Positions 7,594 through 16,533 of a stretch of 64,000 nt of DNA are shown in pieces. Under the pieces are notes generated by a model that was not told the origin of the DNA, searched no databases, and worked only from the letters and a program-made list of their open reading frames with translations. Position 1 is the stretch's first letter; the number at the start of each line of letters is the position of its first letter. This DNA is from Roseibium sp. MMSF_3412. GTDB lineage: Bacteria; Pseudomonadota; Alphaproteobacteria; Rhizobiales; Stappiaceae. A program made the position numbers and the translations under genes. Location: NCBI RefSeq assembly GCF_030733265.1, contig NZ_JASHJI010000005.1, positions 248,001 through 312,000 on the forward strand, read 5' to 3'.

Positions 7594-8376
7594 CTATCGG
7601 CCTTTCCAGACCGGGTCCCGTTTTTCCGCGAAGGCCTTGGCGCCTTCAAGCTGATCTTCCGACCGGTAGAGCGTTTCGACGGTTTCGAACTGGCTTTTTG
7701 TGATGCGATTCATCGCGTCCTGGAACGTCATGGCCTCTGCCTCCCTGACAACTTCCTTGATAGCGGCATAAACCAGAGGCGGACCCGACGCGAGCAATCT
7801 GGCAAGGGTCCACGCCTCCCGCATGAGTTGATCGGCCGGATAGACATGATTGATCAGTCCCCAACGCGCAGCTTCCTGCGTGTCGATCCAACGGCCGGTC
7901 AACAGCATTTCCATCGCGATGTGGTAGGGGATCCGTTTGGGCAGCTTGATGCTCGCGGCGTCGGCCACCGTTCCGGAACGGATTTCAGGCAGCGCAAATT
8001 CCGCATGCTCGGCAGCCAGGATAATGTCAGCCGACAGGGCCAGCTCAAGCCCGCCGCCGCAACAGATACCGTTGACCGCTGCTATGACGGGTTTGTTAAG
8101 ACCGCGCAGTTCCTGCAGGCCTCCAAACCCGCCTTTGCCGTAGTCCCCGTCGACGGCATCGCCATCGGCTGCGGCTTTCAGATCCCAGCCGGGGCAAAAG
8201 AACTTCTCTCCCGAACCGGTAACAATTGCGACGCGAAGGTCAGGGTCGTCCCGAAAGTCCGTGAAGATTTCCCCCATCAGCCGGCTCGTTTCAAGATCGA
8301 TCGCATTGGCTTTTGGACGGTCGAGTATCACTTCGAGGATCTGGCCTTCCTTGCGGGTTTTCAGCGGGCTATCCAT
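7594..8376 (-). CDS. caiD: CaiD-like crotonobetainyl-CoA hydratase
   Basis: A 260-aa crotonase-fold protein strikingly like E. coli CaiD as I recall it: LDRPKANAID near the N-terminus, SGEKFFCPGWDLKAAADGDA, GLNKPVIAAVNG, and an ending RDPVWKGR. The crotonase oxyanion-hole Gly residues are present (CCGGGLELAL). CaiD hydrates crotonobetainyl-CoA to L-carnitinyl-CoA. In this operon it would follow the acyl-CoA dehydrogenase step. The ATG at 8376 overlaps the end of the upstream ligase gene by 8 bp and carries GGAG 7 nt upstream. The position of the first catalytic Glu could not be settled by eye, because the loop after LPEIRSG differs slightly from E. coli. Confidence 0.85.
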   Translation of the reverse strand: MDSPLKTRKEGQILEVILDRPKANAIDLETSRLMGEIFTDFRDDPDLRVAIVTGSGEKFFCPGWDLKAAADGDAVDGDYGKGGFGGLQELRGLNKPVIAAVNGICCGGGLELALSADIILAAEHAEFALPEIRSGTVADAASIKLPKRIPYHIAMEMLLTGRWIDTQEAARWGLINHVYPADQLMREAWTLARLLASGPPLVYAAIKEVVREAEAMTFQDAMNRITKSQFETVETLYRSEDQLEGAKAFAEKRDPVWKGR

Positions 8377-10405
8377 CGCTTGTCTCCTCACCTTTTATCA
8401 GCGCATCTGCGGCGATTGCGAAATTCGTGCCGCACAGCAGCGGGTTTATCTCCACCTCATTGACCGGTACCGACAATGCATAGGATTGAACAGCCATGAC
8501 GGCATCGACGATGGCCCCACGATCACATGCAGGTTGACCACGGTAACCGTCAAGGAGGCGGGCGATCCTGAGCTTGCCCAGCGCCTCGTCCACGTCTTCA
8601 CGGGCGACCGGCAAAATCAGGGAGACCGAGTCCTGCAAAAGCTCTGTCAATACGCCACCTGCAGCAAGCGTCAAAACATATCCGTGAGCCTGGTCGCGCA
8701 CCACACCGACCAGAAGTTCCGCGACAACATCACAGACCATTTCTTCAACCAGGAAAGTATCAGAAGGCATTTTTGAAGCCGCAGCCAGAACCTGATCTGA
8801 ATTTGTCAACCGCAGTGCGACAGCACCGGCCTCGCTTTTATGCGCAATACCGGTTCCCTTGAGAACGACCGGAAACCCGATTTCCTCGGCCACCGCAACC
8901 ACACCTTCCAGACCATTCGCCGAACCACTTTCGGGAACCCGCAAACCGTGTTCCTGAAGAATGTTCTTTGATCTGCTCTCCCCGATCTCAACTGCGCCTT
9001 TCGGCGCGTCGGGAACGTGAACAGCGAGCGTTTTTTCTGTGCGGCCCGCTTGCGAAACAGCGGCCACCGCAGCCATGGTGTCATTCAGGTCGACCATCGG
9101 AACGATCCCGCGTGCCAGCAAACGAGCCGCAACGTCTTCAGGCATCGTTTCCGGCAGGGAACTGACTATTCCCATGGGTTTTCCGCTTTTCGCCTTTGCG
9201 GCGGCCACTGCATCGATGACCTTCAACCATTCGTCAGCGTTGCATCTGTCGTTTCGCGGGAAATCCAGAACGACGATGCCGAAAGAAGCATCGCCTTCCA
9301 TCATCGCGGCAAATACGGCGCTCATTGCTTCCGTATCTCCCCAGATATAGGTGTGATAGTCCAACGGGTTGGCCAAGGCGACCTTCGGACCCAGCAAATC
9401 CTGCAGCATTTGCGTCTGCGCGGAGTTCAGTGCGGGAAAGGAAACTGGCAGATCGATGGCTGAGTCGGCAACAAGGCTGGCTTCTCCGCCAGAGCAGGAC
9501 ATGGAAACGATCTTGTTGTCAGGGAGCATCCCCGCCGCGTGGACCAGTTTCAGGGTTTCCAGAAAGACAGCGAGGCTCTTGACCTCGACAAGGCCCAGTT
9601 TCGCGAACAAGGCGCTTGCCCCCGCGGAACTGCCCGCAAGCGATGCCGTATGCGAGATTGTTGCAGCGCGTGCCTGCTCGGATCGGCCGATCTTCAAAGC
9701 GACGACAGGTTTGCCTGCTGCGTGCGCCCTTCGGGCGAAGTCTGAAAACTCTGACAGATCGTCCAGACCTTCAATATGCAGGCCGATGGCCGTTACACGC
9801 TCGTCTTCAAGCAAGGCATCTGCCAGGGCAGATAGCCCTTTTTGCGCCTGGTTTCCGACGGTTACAAGATAGGCAATCGGCAGGCCGCGCGCCTGCATTG
9901 TAAGGTTCAATGCAATGTTGGACGACTGGGTCAGGATCGCAACACCACTTTGTGCGCTGATCAGTCCATGCTGATCCGGCCACAGTGCCGCACCGTCCAG
10001 CGCATTGATGAAACCGTAGCAATTCGGGCCCAGAAATGGCATCTCCCCGGCGGCTTCGATCAACGCATCCTGCAATGTGTCGCCATCTGCAAGTTCGGCA
10101 GCCGCTTCCCGAAAACCGGATGCAAAACACACCGCTCCGCCTGCGCCCATCTTTGACAGTGCTCGAACAATCTCGATTGTCGCATGCCGATTGACGCCGA
10201 CAAATGTTGCATCGGGAACAAATGGGAGATCGTCGATCGATCGCACCACCGGGCATCCGCCCATCTCACTTCTGGTGGGGTGCACAACACAGATATCGCC
10301 TTCAAAGCCGAGCTTCCGGCATTCATCGACGACATTCGCACACCAGAAGCCTCCGCCAACAACGGCGACGGATTTCGGACGCAAAAGGCTCTCGAGACCC
10401 TTCAT
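8369..10405 (-). CDS. NDP-forming acyl-CoA synthetase, probable betaine CoA ligase
   Basis: A 678-aa fusion of the alpha and beta parts of an ADP-forming acyl-CoA synthetase (succinyl-CoA-synthetase superfamily). Residues 1-~130 are a CoA-binding Rossmann domain (PKSVAVVGGGFW). A phospho-His loop follows (ISHTASLAGS), and the C-terminal ~200 residues are an ATP-grasp domain (GFPVVLKGTGIAHKSEAGAV; VNEVEINPLL). The reaction is acid + CoA + ATP to acyl-CoA + ADP + Pi. By position it should activate gamma-butyrobetaine, crotonobetaine or carnitine. It would thus replace the AMP-forming CaiC and the CaiB CoA-transferase of enteric bacteria. It lies 3 bp after the acyl-CoA dehydrogenase. Substrate is inference. 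Confidence 0.82.
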   Translation of the reverse strand: MKGLESLLRPKSVAVVGGGFWCANVVDECRKLGFEGDICVVHPTRSEMGGCPVVRSIDDLPFVPDATFVGVNRHATIEIVRALSKMGAGGAVCFASGFREAAAELADGDTLQDALIEAAGEMPFLGPNCYGFINALDGAALWPDQHGLISAQSGVAILTQSSNIALNLTMQARGLPIAYLVTVGNQAQKGLSALADALLEDERVTAIGLHIEGLDDLSEFSDFARRAHAAGKPVVALKIGRSEQARAATISHTASLAGSSAGASALFAKLGLVEVKSLAVFLETLKLVHAAGMLPDNKIVSMSCSGGEASLVADSAIDLPVSFPALNSAQTQMLQDLLGPKVALANPLDYHTYIWGDTEAMSAVFAAMMEGDASFGIVVLDFPRNDRCNADEWLKVIDAVAAAKAKSGKPMGIVSSLPETMPEDVAARLLARGIVPMVDLNDTMAAVAAVSQAGRTEKTLAVHVPDAPKGAVEIGESRSKNILQEHGLRVPESGSANGLEGVVAVAEEIGFPVVLKGTGIAHKSEAGAVALRLTNSDQVLAAASKMPSDTFLVEEMVCDVVAELLVGVVRDQAHGYVLTLAAGGVLTELLQDSVSLILPVAREDVDEALGKLRIARLLDGYRGQPACDRGAIVDAVMAVQSYALSVPVNEVEINPLLCGTNFAIAADALIKGEETSDG

Positions 10406-10408
10406 GAA

Positions 10409-11569
10409 TTAAGCCCCGAGCGGTCTGAAGAGATCCCGGCTGATAATATGGCGCTGGATTTCGCTGGTTCCGTCCCAGATCCGTTCCACGCGTGCGTCCC
10501 GCCAGAACCGTTCGATAGGAAAGTCATCCATCAGGCCCATGCCGCCATGGATCTGCAGCGTTGTGTCCGTGACCCTTGCGAGCATTTCGGTGGCGTAGAG
10601 CTTGGCGCTGGCAATTTCCCTGTTGGCAGGCAGCTGCTGATCGAGCCGCCACGCGCCCACGAGCGTCAGCCAGTCGGCCGCATCGATTTCGGTAATCATG
10701 TCCGCAACCTGAAAGCTCACGCCCTGGAACTTTGCAATGGCCTGGCCAAACTGCTTGCGATCCGCTGCATAGGATACAGCGTGGTCGAAACATCTGCGTG
10801 CGCGTCCGACGCTCATTGCCGCAACGGTCAGCCGTGTCGCGTAAAGCCACTCGTTCATCACGGCAAAACCGCCATCGACCTCTCCCAGAACCTGTGCATC
10901 TGGAAGCCTGCATCCATCGAAATAGAGGATGTAGTTCTTGTAGCCCCTGTGACTGACCGAATTGTAGCCGTCACGGACCTCGAAACCGGGCGTTCCGCGA
11001 TCCACGAGAAAACAGGTGATCCGCTTTTTGGGACCCTTTGGCGTTTCGTCAACGCCGGTCGCAACAAAAACAATGAAAAAATCCGCGTGTTCAGCCCCGG
11101 AAATGAAGTGTTTCGAGCCGGAAACCACCCAGTCGCCGCCGTCTCGGACCGCCTGGCATTTCATGCCTCTGACATCAGACCCCGCATCCGGCTCCGTCAT
11201 TGCTAGAGCGTCCATTTTTTCACCGCGAACGGCCGGCAAGAGGTAACGTTCACGTTGTTCGCCCGTACAGGCCATGAGAATGTTCTGGGGCCGCCCGAAA
11301 AAATGGGTCAAAGCCATGGAACCACGTCCAAGCTCGCGCTCCACGAGCGTGAAATCCAGGTGGCTCAGACCGGCACCTCCTACCTCTTCTGGAAAATTGC
11401 AGGCGTAGAAGCCGAGGTTGAGGCATTTGCGCTTGATCTCCTCCCCGAGTTCCGGCGGAACCTGCCCTGTTTTTTCGACCAGGGCTTCATGGGGATAGAT
11501 TTCATTTTCGACGAATGAGCGAACCGTCGAAACGATCATGTCCTGCTCCTCGCTCAGACCAAAATGCAT
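10409..11569 (-). CDS. Acyl-CoA dehydrogenase, probable gamma-butyrobetainyl-CoA dehydrogenase
   Basis: A 386-aa FAD acyl-CoA dehydrogenase of full family length. Marks include LAMTEPDAGSDVRG (FAD/substrate loop), a DGGDWVVSGSKHFISGA middle-domain strand, AYAADRKQFGQ-type AADRKQFGQAIAKFQGV, QIHGGMGLMDDFPIERFWRDAR and RIWDGTSEIQRHII at the end. In this setting it would oxidise gamma-butyrobetainyl-CoA to crotonobetainyl-CoA, the reverse sense of the E. coli CaiA reductase, passing electrons to an electron-transfer flavoprotein encoded elsewhere. It is the first gene of the operon, with a ribosome site GGAGGAAG just upstream. The 56-bp gap to the divergent GlxA-type regulator must hold both promoters. 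Confidence 0.85.
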   Translation of the reverse strand: MHFGLSEEQDMIVSTVRSFVENEIYPHEALVEKTGQVPPELGEEIKRKCLNLGFYACNFPEEVGGAGLSHLDFTLVERELGRGSMALTHFFGRPQNILMACTGEQRERYLLPAVRGEKMDALAMTEPDAGSDVRGMKCQAVRDGGDWVVSGSKHFISGAEHADFFIVFVATGVDETPKGPKKRITCFLVDRGTPGFEVRDGYNSVSHRGYKNYILYFDGCRLPDAQVLGEVDGGFAVMNEWLYATRLTVAAMSVGRARRCFDHAVSYAADRKQFGQAIAKFQGVSFQVADMITEIDAADWLTLVGAWRLDQQLPANREIASAKLYATEMLARVTDTTLQIHGGMGLMDDFPIERFWRDARVERIWDGTSEIQRHIISRDLFRPLGA

Positions 11570-11625
11570 CTCTTCCTCCTGTTGTCAGCTGTGATGAAAA
11601 ATGAAACAACAAACAGGAAAGAGAT

Positions 11626-12594
11626 GTGCAGTTTTGGTGCATTGATATGCAGAATTTGGAAAATTTCTCTCAACCGCGATCGATTCATGTCCTGCTGTTC
11701 GACGAATTCTCAAATCACTGTCTGGCCAATGCAATCGAACCCTTTCGCGCAGCTAACACAATCGCTCGTCAGAAACTGTATGTCTGGGAGCATTTCAGCA
11801 TGCCGGGTGGAAAGGTGACATCGTCAAGCGGCTTGCCGGTCGAGACCAGGCCGATGACCGCTGCAGCAGGTGGCGGCGACTATCTATTCATCATGCCGAG
11901 TTACGGTTACGGCGAATTGTCAAACCCGAAAATGAGCCAGTCGCTGCGCGCGGCGCGCCGTCGTTATGCGACTCTGGTCGGGATGGATACCGGCGCATGG
12001 CTTCTTGCCAAGGCCGGCCTGTTGGACGGGCGCAGGGCGACGATACACTGGGACGAATACACACCCTTTCTGGAAGCGTTTCCCGAAGTGAATGCCGTTG
12101 AAGACCGGTTCGTCATCGAGGATGGCCTCGCGACGTGTGGCGGCGCATCGACGACATTCGAGCTCATGCTGGAACTGATACGCCGCGAACACAGTCCCAC
12201 ATTCGCGCTGGAAATTGCCGCCCTTTTCATGCACGGCGACAAGCTGGACATGTATGACCCGCTGCAACGCTGGTCGGCCGATGCGCTTGTGCGCAGTGCC
12301 ACGGCGCTCATGCGTCGAAACCTGGAACAGCCTTTGTCCATTCCCGAACTCGCCAGGCAACTGCGTTCCGATCAGAGAACGCTGGAAAAGAGATTTCAGG
12401 AAAAGGTAAAATCCACACCCCTTTCGATCTACAGGGGAATTCGATTGCGCGAGGCGCGGCGGCAAGTGGAATTGACCACATTGAGCATTGCTGAAATCGC
12501 CGAACGGTGCGGCTACCGGAATACAAGTGCGATGATAAGGGCATTTCGTCAGGAATTCGGACATCCGCCCGGCTCCTATCGCCGAACTTCTTGA
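11626..12594 (+). CDS. GlxA-family AraC-type regulator of the carnitine operon
   Basis: About 322 aa: an N-terminal DJ-1/PfpI-like (GATase1-like) domain (IHVLLFDEFSNHCLANAIEPFRAA; MDTGAWLLAKAGLLDGRRATIHWDE) and a C-terminal AraC HTH (LSIAEIAERCGYRNTSAMIRAFRQEFGHPPGSYR). This architecture is shared with carnitine and glycine-betaine regulators CdhR and GbdR of Pseudomonas. Divergent orientation to the carnitine-type operon strongly suggests it activates that operon in response to a betaine. The GTG at 11626 has an AGGAAAG site upstream; an ATG at 11647 is an alternative with weaker context. A TGTTGT...ACAACA inverted repeat (11580-11611) in the shared promoter is a possible binding site. Confidence 0.83.
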   Translation: MQFWCIDMQNLENFSQPRSIHVLLFDEFSNHCLANAIEPFRAANTIARQKLYVWEHFSMPGGKVTSSSGLPVETRPMTAAAGGGDYLFIMPSYGYGELSNPKMSQSLRAARRRYATLVGMDTGAWLLAKAGLLDGRRATIHWDEYTPFLEAFPEVNAVEDRFVIEDGLATCGGASTTFELMLELIRREHSPTFALEIAALFMHGDKLDMYDPLQRWSADALVRSATALMRRNLEQPLSIPELARQLRSDQRTLEKRFQEKVKSTPLSIYRGIRLREARRQVELTTLSIAEIAERCGYRNTSAMIRAFRQEFGHPPGSYRRTS

Positions 12595-12797
12595 GCAGGC
12601 AATCTTGTTCGCCGATCACTGAAACAGTCGACACAACGCAAACCTCTGACGCCGAAGCGTCCGGCAAGGCACCTTGACAAAACTCCCGCAACGATACCCG
12701 ATGATCGAACGCGAAGAAGCGGCGTATTGGTCAAGCATCTTTTATTGACACGCGCTCATTGCTGATTTGAACAACCGTCAGACCGGGAAACACGAGT

Positions 12798-14744
12798 ATG
12801 TTGGCATCCATGCGCAGTGCAGCGGTTTTCCTGACATTTGTCGGGATAGTGAGCACAGCACAGGCGCAGGAAGCCGCTACACCGCACTTCGTTGGCACAC
12901 AAACATGTGCCGGATGCCACGAGACCGAGACCAACGCCTGGCAGAACTCACATCATGCCCTCGCGTGGACAGAGCCAAGCGACGAAACTGTTGACGGTAA
13001 TTTCGATGATACAGAGTTTGTGCATCTTGGCCGCAAGAGCAGGTTTTTTCGGCAGGATGGTAATTTTTTCGTGGAGACCGATGACGTCCAGAATGGTCCA
13101 ACGACATTCAGGATAGCCGGCGTTGGCGGGATTGCGCCGCTGCAGCAATATCTGATCGAAACGGAACCAGGACGCATGCAGTCCTTCGATGTTGTTTGGG
13201 ATCAGGTCAAAAAGGAATGGTATCACCTCTATCCGGACCAGGAACTGCCACCAAACGACGGCTTCCATTGGAGCGGTCCGTACAAGAACTGGAATGCGCG
13301 CTGCGCAGAATGCCACTCCACGGATTTCCAGAAGAACTACAGCCTGCGGGACAGACAGTATCAAAGTTCGTGGAGCGAAATCGGGGTGGGCTGTGAAGCC
13401 TGCCACGGGCCGGGCGAAGCGCATGTGGCCTGGGCAAAACAGGAGGCAGTGAGCGAAAGCCCCTTTCCGGACGTGAATGAAAAGGGATTGCTCGTCGAGT
13501 TTTCCACTGAGCGCGCGCAAACTGAAATCCAGCAATGCGCTGCGTGTCACGCGCGCCGCGAGCCGTTTCAAGCCTCAAGTCCCATTTCGGGGACCCCTTT
13601 TCATGACGCTTACCGATTGGCTCTCCTGCGCGAGGGCCTCTATCACCCGGACGGGCAAATCCTGGATGAGGTTTATGTCTACGGTTCGTTCCTGCAGTCG
13701 AAAATGCATGAGGCCGGCGTGAGGTGTTCGGACTGTCACGAACCGCATAGCGGACAATTGAGGGCCGAAGGCAATGCCATGTGCACACAATGTCACTCGC
13801 CAGCAGGAAATACGGGTTTTCCAAGCCTGGCTTTGAAAAACTATGACGATGCGTCGCATCACTTTCACGAAGCCGGATCCGAAGGCGCGCAATGCGCCAA
13901 CTGCCACATGATCGAGCGCACCTACATGGGCATCGATGGCCGGCGCGATCACTCGTTCAGGATTCCAAGACCTGACCTTTCATCAAAAATAGGAACGCCG
14001 AACGCTTGCACCGACTGTCATTTGGACAAAACCGCAGCCTGGGCAGCTGGCGAACTTGAGACGAGGTTTCCGGACAGCCGGCATCGAGGCCCCCACTACG
14101 GCGAAATCTTCGCCTCCGCCCGCAAGGAAACAAATGGAATTGGCGAAGATCTTCTGGCTATTGCCGACCAGGAATCTTATCCGGCTATCGTCCGTGCGAC
14201 AGCGCTCGACCTGCTGACGCGGAATGCTGACCCTGTTCTCGCCGAGCGTGCAGGAGACTTCCTGAACGATACAGACCCTTTGGTACGTAGCGCTGCCGTT
14301 TCGGCACAGCGCAATGCTCCGTTCGAGACTGCTGCCCAGAACATTCTTCGAGCACTTGAAGATCCCGCAAAGGCCGTTCGGATTTCCGCGGCGCGCCAAC
14401 TCCTCACTCTGCCGCGTGGACAGTCGTCCGTGTTTGCCTCGGATGCGGCCCGCTCTGCGACACGCGAATGGCAGCAATCCCTTGCCGCTAAATCCGATTT
14501 TCCGGAAACTCACATGAGCCTTGGGGGAACCGCGCTTGCGATGAGAAATCCGCGGGCCGCTATCTCTGCATTTGAAGAAGTGACCGCGCTGGACCCACAG
14601 CTTGCCGAGGCATGGGTGTTTCTTGTGCGGATACACCTGGCACAACAAGACCCTGCGGCCGCGGAATTCGCCTTGCAAAAAGCTTTGATCCTGAACCCGG
14701 AAAACGAAGATCTGCTTGCTTTGAAAAACCAGTATTTCCGATAA
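12798..14744 (+). CDS. Octaheme c-type cytochrome with HEAT/TPR-like C-terminus
   Basis: A 648-aa exported protein with a signal peptide (cleaved near AQAQE). Eight CxxCH heme motifs are visible: CAGCH, CAECH, CEACH, CAACH, CSDCH, CTQCH, CANCH, CTDCH. All fall in roughly the first 420 residues. The remaining ~230 residues are helical repeats: HEAT-like around residues 440-545, then TPR-like (AISAFEEVTALDPQLAEAWVFL). The layout resembles periplasmic multiheme proteins fused to TPRs found in diverse proteobacteria; the redox partner is unknown. No oxidoreductase or NapC-type quinol dehydrogenase lies nearby, so the gene appears to stand alone. Confidence 0.85.
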   Translation: MLASMRSAAVFLTFVGIVSTAQAQEAATPHFVGTQTCAGCHETETNAWQNSHHALAWTEPSDETVDGNFDDTEFVHLGRKSRFFRQDGNFFVETDDVQNGPTTFRIAGVGGIAPLQQYLIETEPGRMQSFDVVWDQVKKEWYHLYPDQELPPNDGFHWSGPYKNWNARCAECHSTDFQKNYSLRDRQYQSSWSEIGVGCEACHGPGEAHVAWAKQEAVSESPFPDVNEKGLLVEFSTERAQTEIQQCAACHARREPFQASSPISGTPFHDAYRLALLREGLYHPDGQILDEVYVYGSFLQSKMHEAGVRCSDCHEPHSGQLRAEGNAMCTQCHSPAGNTGFPSLALKNYDDASHHFHEAGSEGAQCANCHMIERTYMGIDGRRDHSFRIPRPDLSSKIGTPNACTDCHLDKTAAWAAGELETRFPDSRHRGPHYGEIFASARKETNGIGEDLLAIADQESYPAIVRATALDLLTRNADPVLAERAGDFLNDTDPLVRSAAVSAQRNAPFETAAQNILRALEDPAKAVRISAARQLLTLPRGQSSVFASDAARSATREWQQSLAAKSDFPETHMSLGGTALAMRNPRAAISAFEEVTALDPQLAEAWVFLVRIHLAQQDPAAAEFALQKALILNPENEDLLALKNQYFR

Positions 14745-14876
14745 ATGCCTGATGGTTAGTTGCCCATATCCTTCGAACTTCATTTGAAAGACGTAAAATC
14801 GAAAAGCGATCGCTGTCTTGAGTCATAAGGACACCGCAAGCCTTGGTTATTGCGATCGATCGCACACGATTGAAGG

Positions 14877-15206
14877 TTACCGGTCGGGTTTCCCTCGCCA
14901 GAGCTCAAGCAATGCCTTTCCGGACCCTACCGGGTCACGGGACGCACGAAGGATGAAGACTGCCAGATTGCGGCCGGTCATGGCGAGAATTCCCGCCATG
15001 CCGAATGCCCAACTGTCCGACATTGACAGGACCTCGCGCAACGGCTCGCCAAACACCAATGCGGCCATGAAGCCGACAAAAAAGGTCATGAGCCGGTCAC
15101 GCGGTGACAGGTCCTTTGGAAGAGCCGCGCCAATCGTCGCAAAAATGGCAATGACGGCGATCTTGGTAAGCGGCATCGCCAGGAACCAGTCGACAAAAGG
15201 TTTCAA
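14877..15206 (-). CDS. Small phage-type membrane protein (holin-like), TTG start
   Basis: A 109-aa membrane protein with about three hydrophobic segments (LTKIAVIAIFATIGAAL; LMTFFVGFMAALVFG; AFGMAGILAMTG) and a basic tail. The TTG at 15206 overlaps the TGA of the upstream gene (TTGA), with a GGGGC purine run about 5 nt before it, so translation is probably coupled. No ATG lies between this point and residue 11 of the product. It is the third gene of the lysozyme cassette. Position next to an endolysin and size fit a holin or lysis accessory; the family was not recognised. Confidence 0.6.
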   Translation of the reverse strand: MKPFVDWFLAMPLTKIAVIAIFATIGAALPKDLSPRDRLMTFFVGFMAALVFGEPLREVLSMSDSWAFGMAGILAMTGRNLAVFILRASRDPVGSGKALLELWRGKPDR

Positions 15207-15604
15207 CGACGCCCCCTGATCGCGCTCGCGACCGCCTGACTTGCCAGGGCAACCCCGCCCGAGCCGAAGATTGAAGCAAAGATGAGATCCGCCTTCGGCT
15301 GGATGCTGTCCGGCAAGTCCGAAATTCCAAGGTCGACAAAAAAGACGCCGGTCATGGCCGTATCGAGAAGAACGAGGGCCCACCAGATCCCGAGCGGGAA
15401 GACGAACAGCCCCCAGGCAAACCAGAACACCCGGTATTTGCGGGCATCCGCCCGGTCCATAGCCGCCGTCTCTGCATAGCGGTTCAGGGCATTTGCCCTG
15501 ATCCCTTGCCGTTCGGTTTCGTTGTCCAGGGCATGATCAACGGTATCAAAGATCCGATTGAAAGGCCCGCCCAGAAACACCTTGACGAGACCGGCCAGCA
15601 TCAC
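15203..15604 (-). CDS. Phage-type holin-like membrane protein
   Basis: A 133-aa protein with an N-terminal amphipathic region (LVKVFLGGPFNRIFDTV), then two or three transmembrane segments (VFWFAWGLFVFPLGIWWALVLL; ADLIFASIFGSGGVALASQAVASA). The layout resembles 3TM holins of alphaproteobacterial phages and gene-transfer agents. It overlaps the lysozyme stop by 4 bp (ATGA) and the next gene by 4 bp, so the three form one tight lysis operon. Holin activity is inferred from position only. Confidence 0.6.
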   Translation of the reverse strand: MMLAGLVKVFLGGPFNRIFDTVDHALDNETERQGIRANALNRYAETAAMDRADARKYRVFWFAWGLFVFPLGIWWALVLLDTAMTGVFFVDLGISDLPDSIQPKADLIFASIFGSGGVALASQAVASAIRGRR

Positions 15605-16515
15605 GCGGTCTCCCGCCCGGTTCGGAAATTGATCCGGCGCGCGATCACATCACGATACCGCCAGGCGAAATAGAGGGCCGCCAGGACGGCGACACCCGCC
15701 GTCATCCAGCCCCAGGGGAGCCCGGAAAGGAACGCTCCAAACCCGGAAAGGACTGTCAGCCCCCCACCCTTCTGCAACGCATCCTTGGCCGCAACAGCGT
15801 CCCGGCGCAGCTGCGCCATCGTGGCCGGTCCGAGGATCCCGTCGTTCTCAAGGTGCGGATGTTGTTTCTGGTACGCCATCAAGGCCGATCTTGTGTTCCG
15901 GCCCATCCAGCCATCAATGTCACCCGGATCAAAGCCAAAGTGCCTCAAAGCTTCTTGGGCTTCCTGGACACCCGGGTCAGGTTCGGCCGGCTTGGCGTCC
16001 CTTCCTGTACGCTGCGAGCCCTCGCCGTGGCCGGAATACGCACCTGTCTCAAACAGACGCGCTTCTTCCTTGCGACGGCGCACCAGGCCAGGCAGGCGAC
16101 GGCCACCGGCCTTGTTGTAGTTGTTCCGCCAATGCTCGGCCGCATCTGCACGCCTGCCTGCCTTCCAGAGTTTCGCCGCCTTCCATCCCATGAATTTTGG
16201 CCCGAGGTTGAACGTGGCAGAAACAGCTGCATCAAACTCGTGTTGAAGCGCGTCGGGCGGCATACCATTTTCAACCGGCGGCTCGTACTCGTTCGCCAAT
16301 GCGGCTTTCAAAATATCGCGGTTTTGCGCACGGGTGATGGTGTCTCCGGATTTCAGCGGCCGGCCATGCTTGGCGATCCAGTACTTGCGGAACACATCGC
16401 TCCGGTTCGTGAAGCCGGTCCCGATCGTGAGCACGCCCACCGGGTCCAGATAAGCGCGCGCAACGAAGCCCTCGTGTGCCTCGATGAAGGCAACACCTCT
16501 CTCGCTGGTTTGCAT
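15601..16515 (-). CDS. GH24-type lysozyme (endolysin) with peptidoglycan-binding domain and C-terminal membrane segment
   Basis: A 304-aa muramidase. Residues ~1-155 match the phage lysozyme (GH24) fold: E-A-H-E-G-F with a catalytic-type Glu near residue 14, then YLDPVGVLTIGTGFT carrying the Asp and Thr of the E-D-T set. Residues ~185-235 form a PG-binding-1-like domain (QEALRHFGFDPGDIDGWMGRNTRSALMAYQ). Residues ~265-290 form a transmembrane helix (GWMTAGVAVLAALYFAW) followed by basic residues. The ATG at 16515 has AAGGAA upstream and is preferred over 16530. A rho-independent terminator lies just upstream (16540-16556), separating it from the next phage-like gene. Confidence 0.8.
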   Translation of the reverse strand: MQTSERGVAFIEAHEGFVARAYLDPVGVLTIGTGFTNRSDVFRKYWIAKHGRPLKSGDTITRAQNRDILKAALANEYEPPVENGMPPDALQHEFDAAVSATFNLGPKFMGWKAAKLWKAGRRADAAEHWRNNYNKAGGRRLPGLVRRRKEEARLFETGAYSGHGEGSQRTGRDAKPAEPDPGVQEAQEALRHFGFDPGDIDGWMGRNTRSALMAYQKQHPHLENDGILGPATMAQLRRDAVAAKDALQKGGGLTVLSGFGAFLSGLPWGWMTAGVAVLAALYFAWRYRDVIARRINFRTGRETA

Positions 16516-16533
16516 TTGAGTTCCTTTCAAGAC

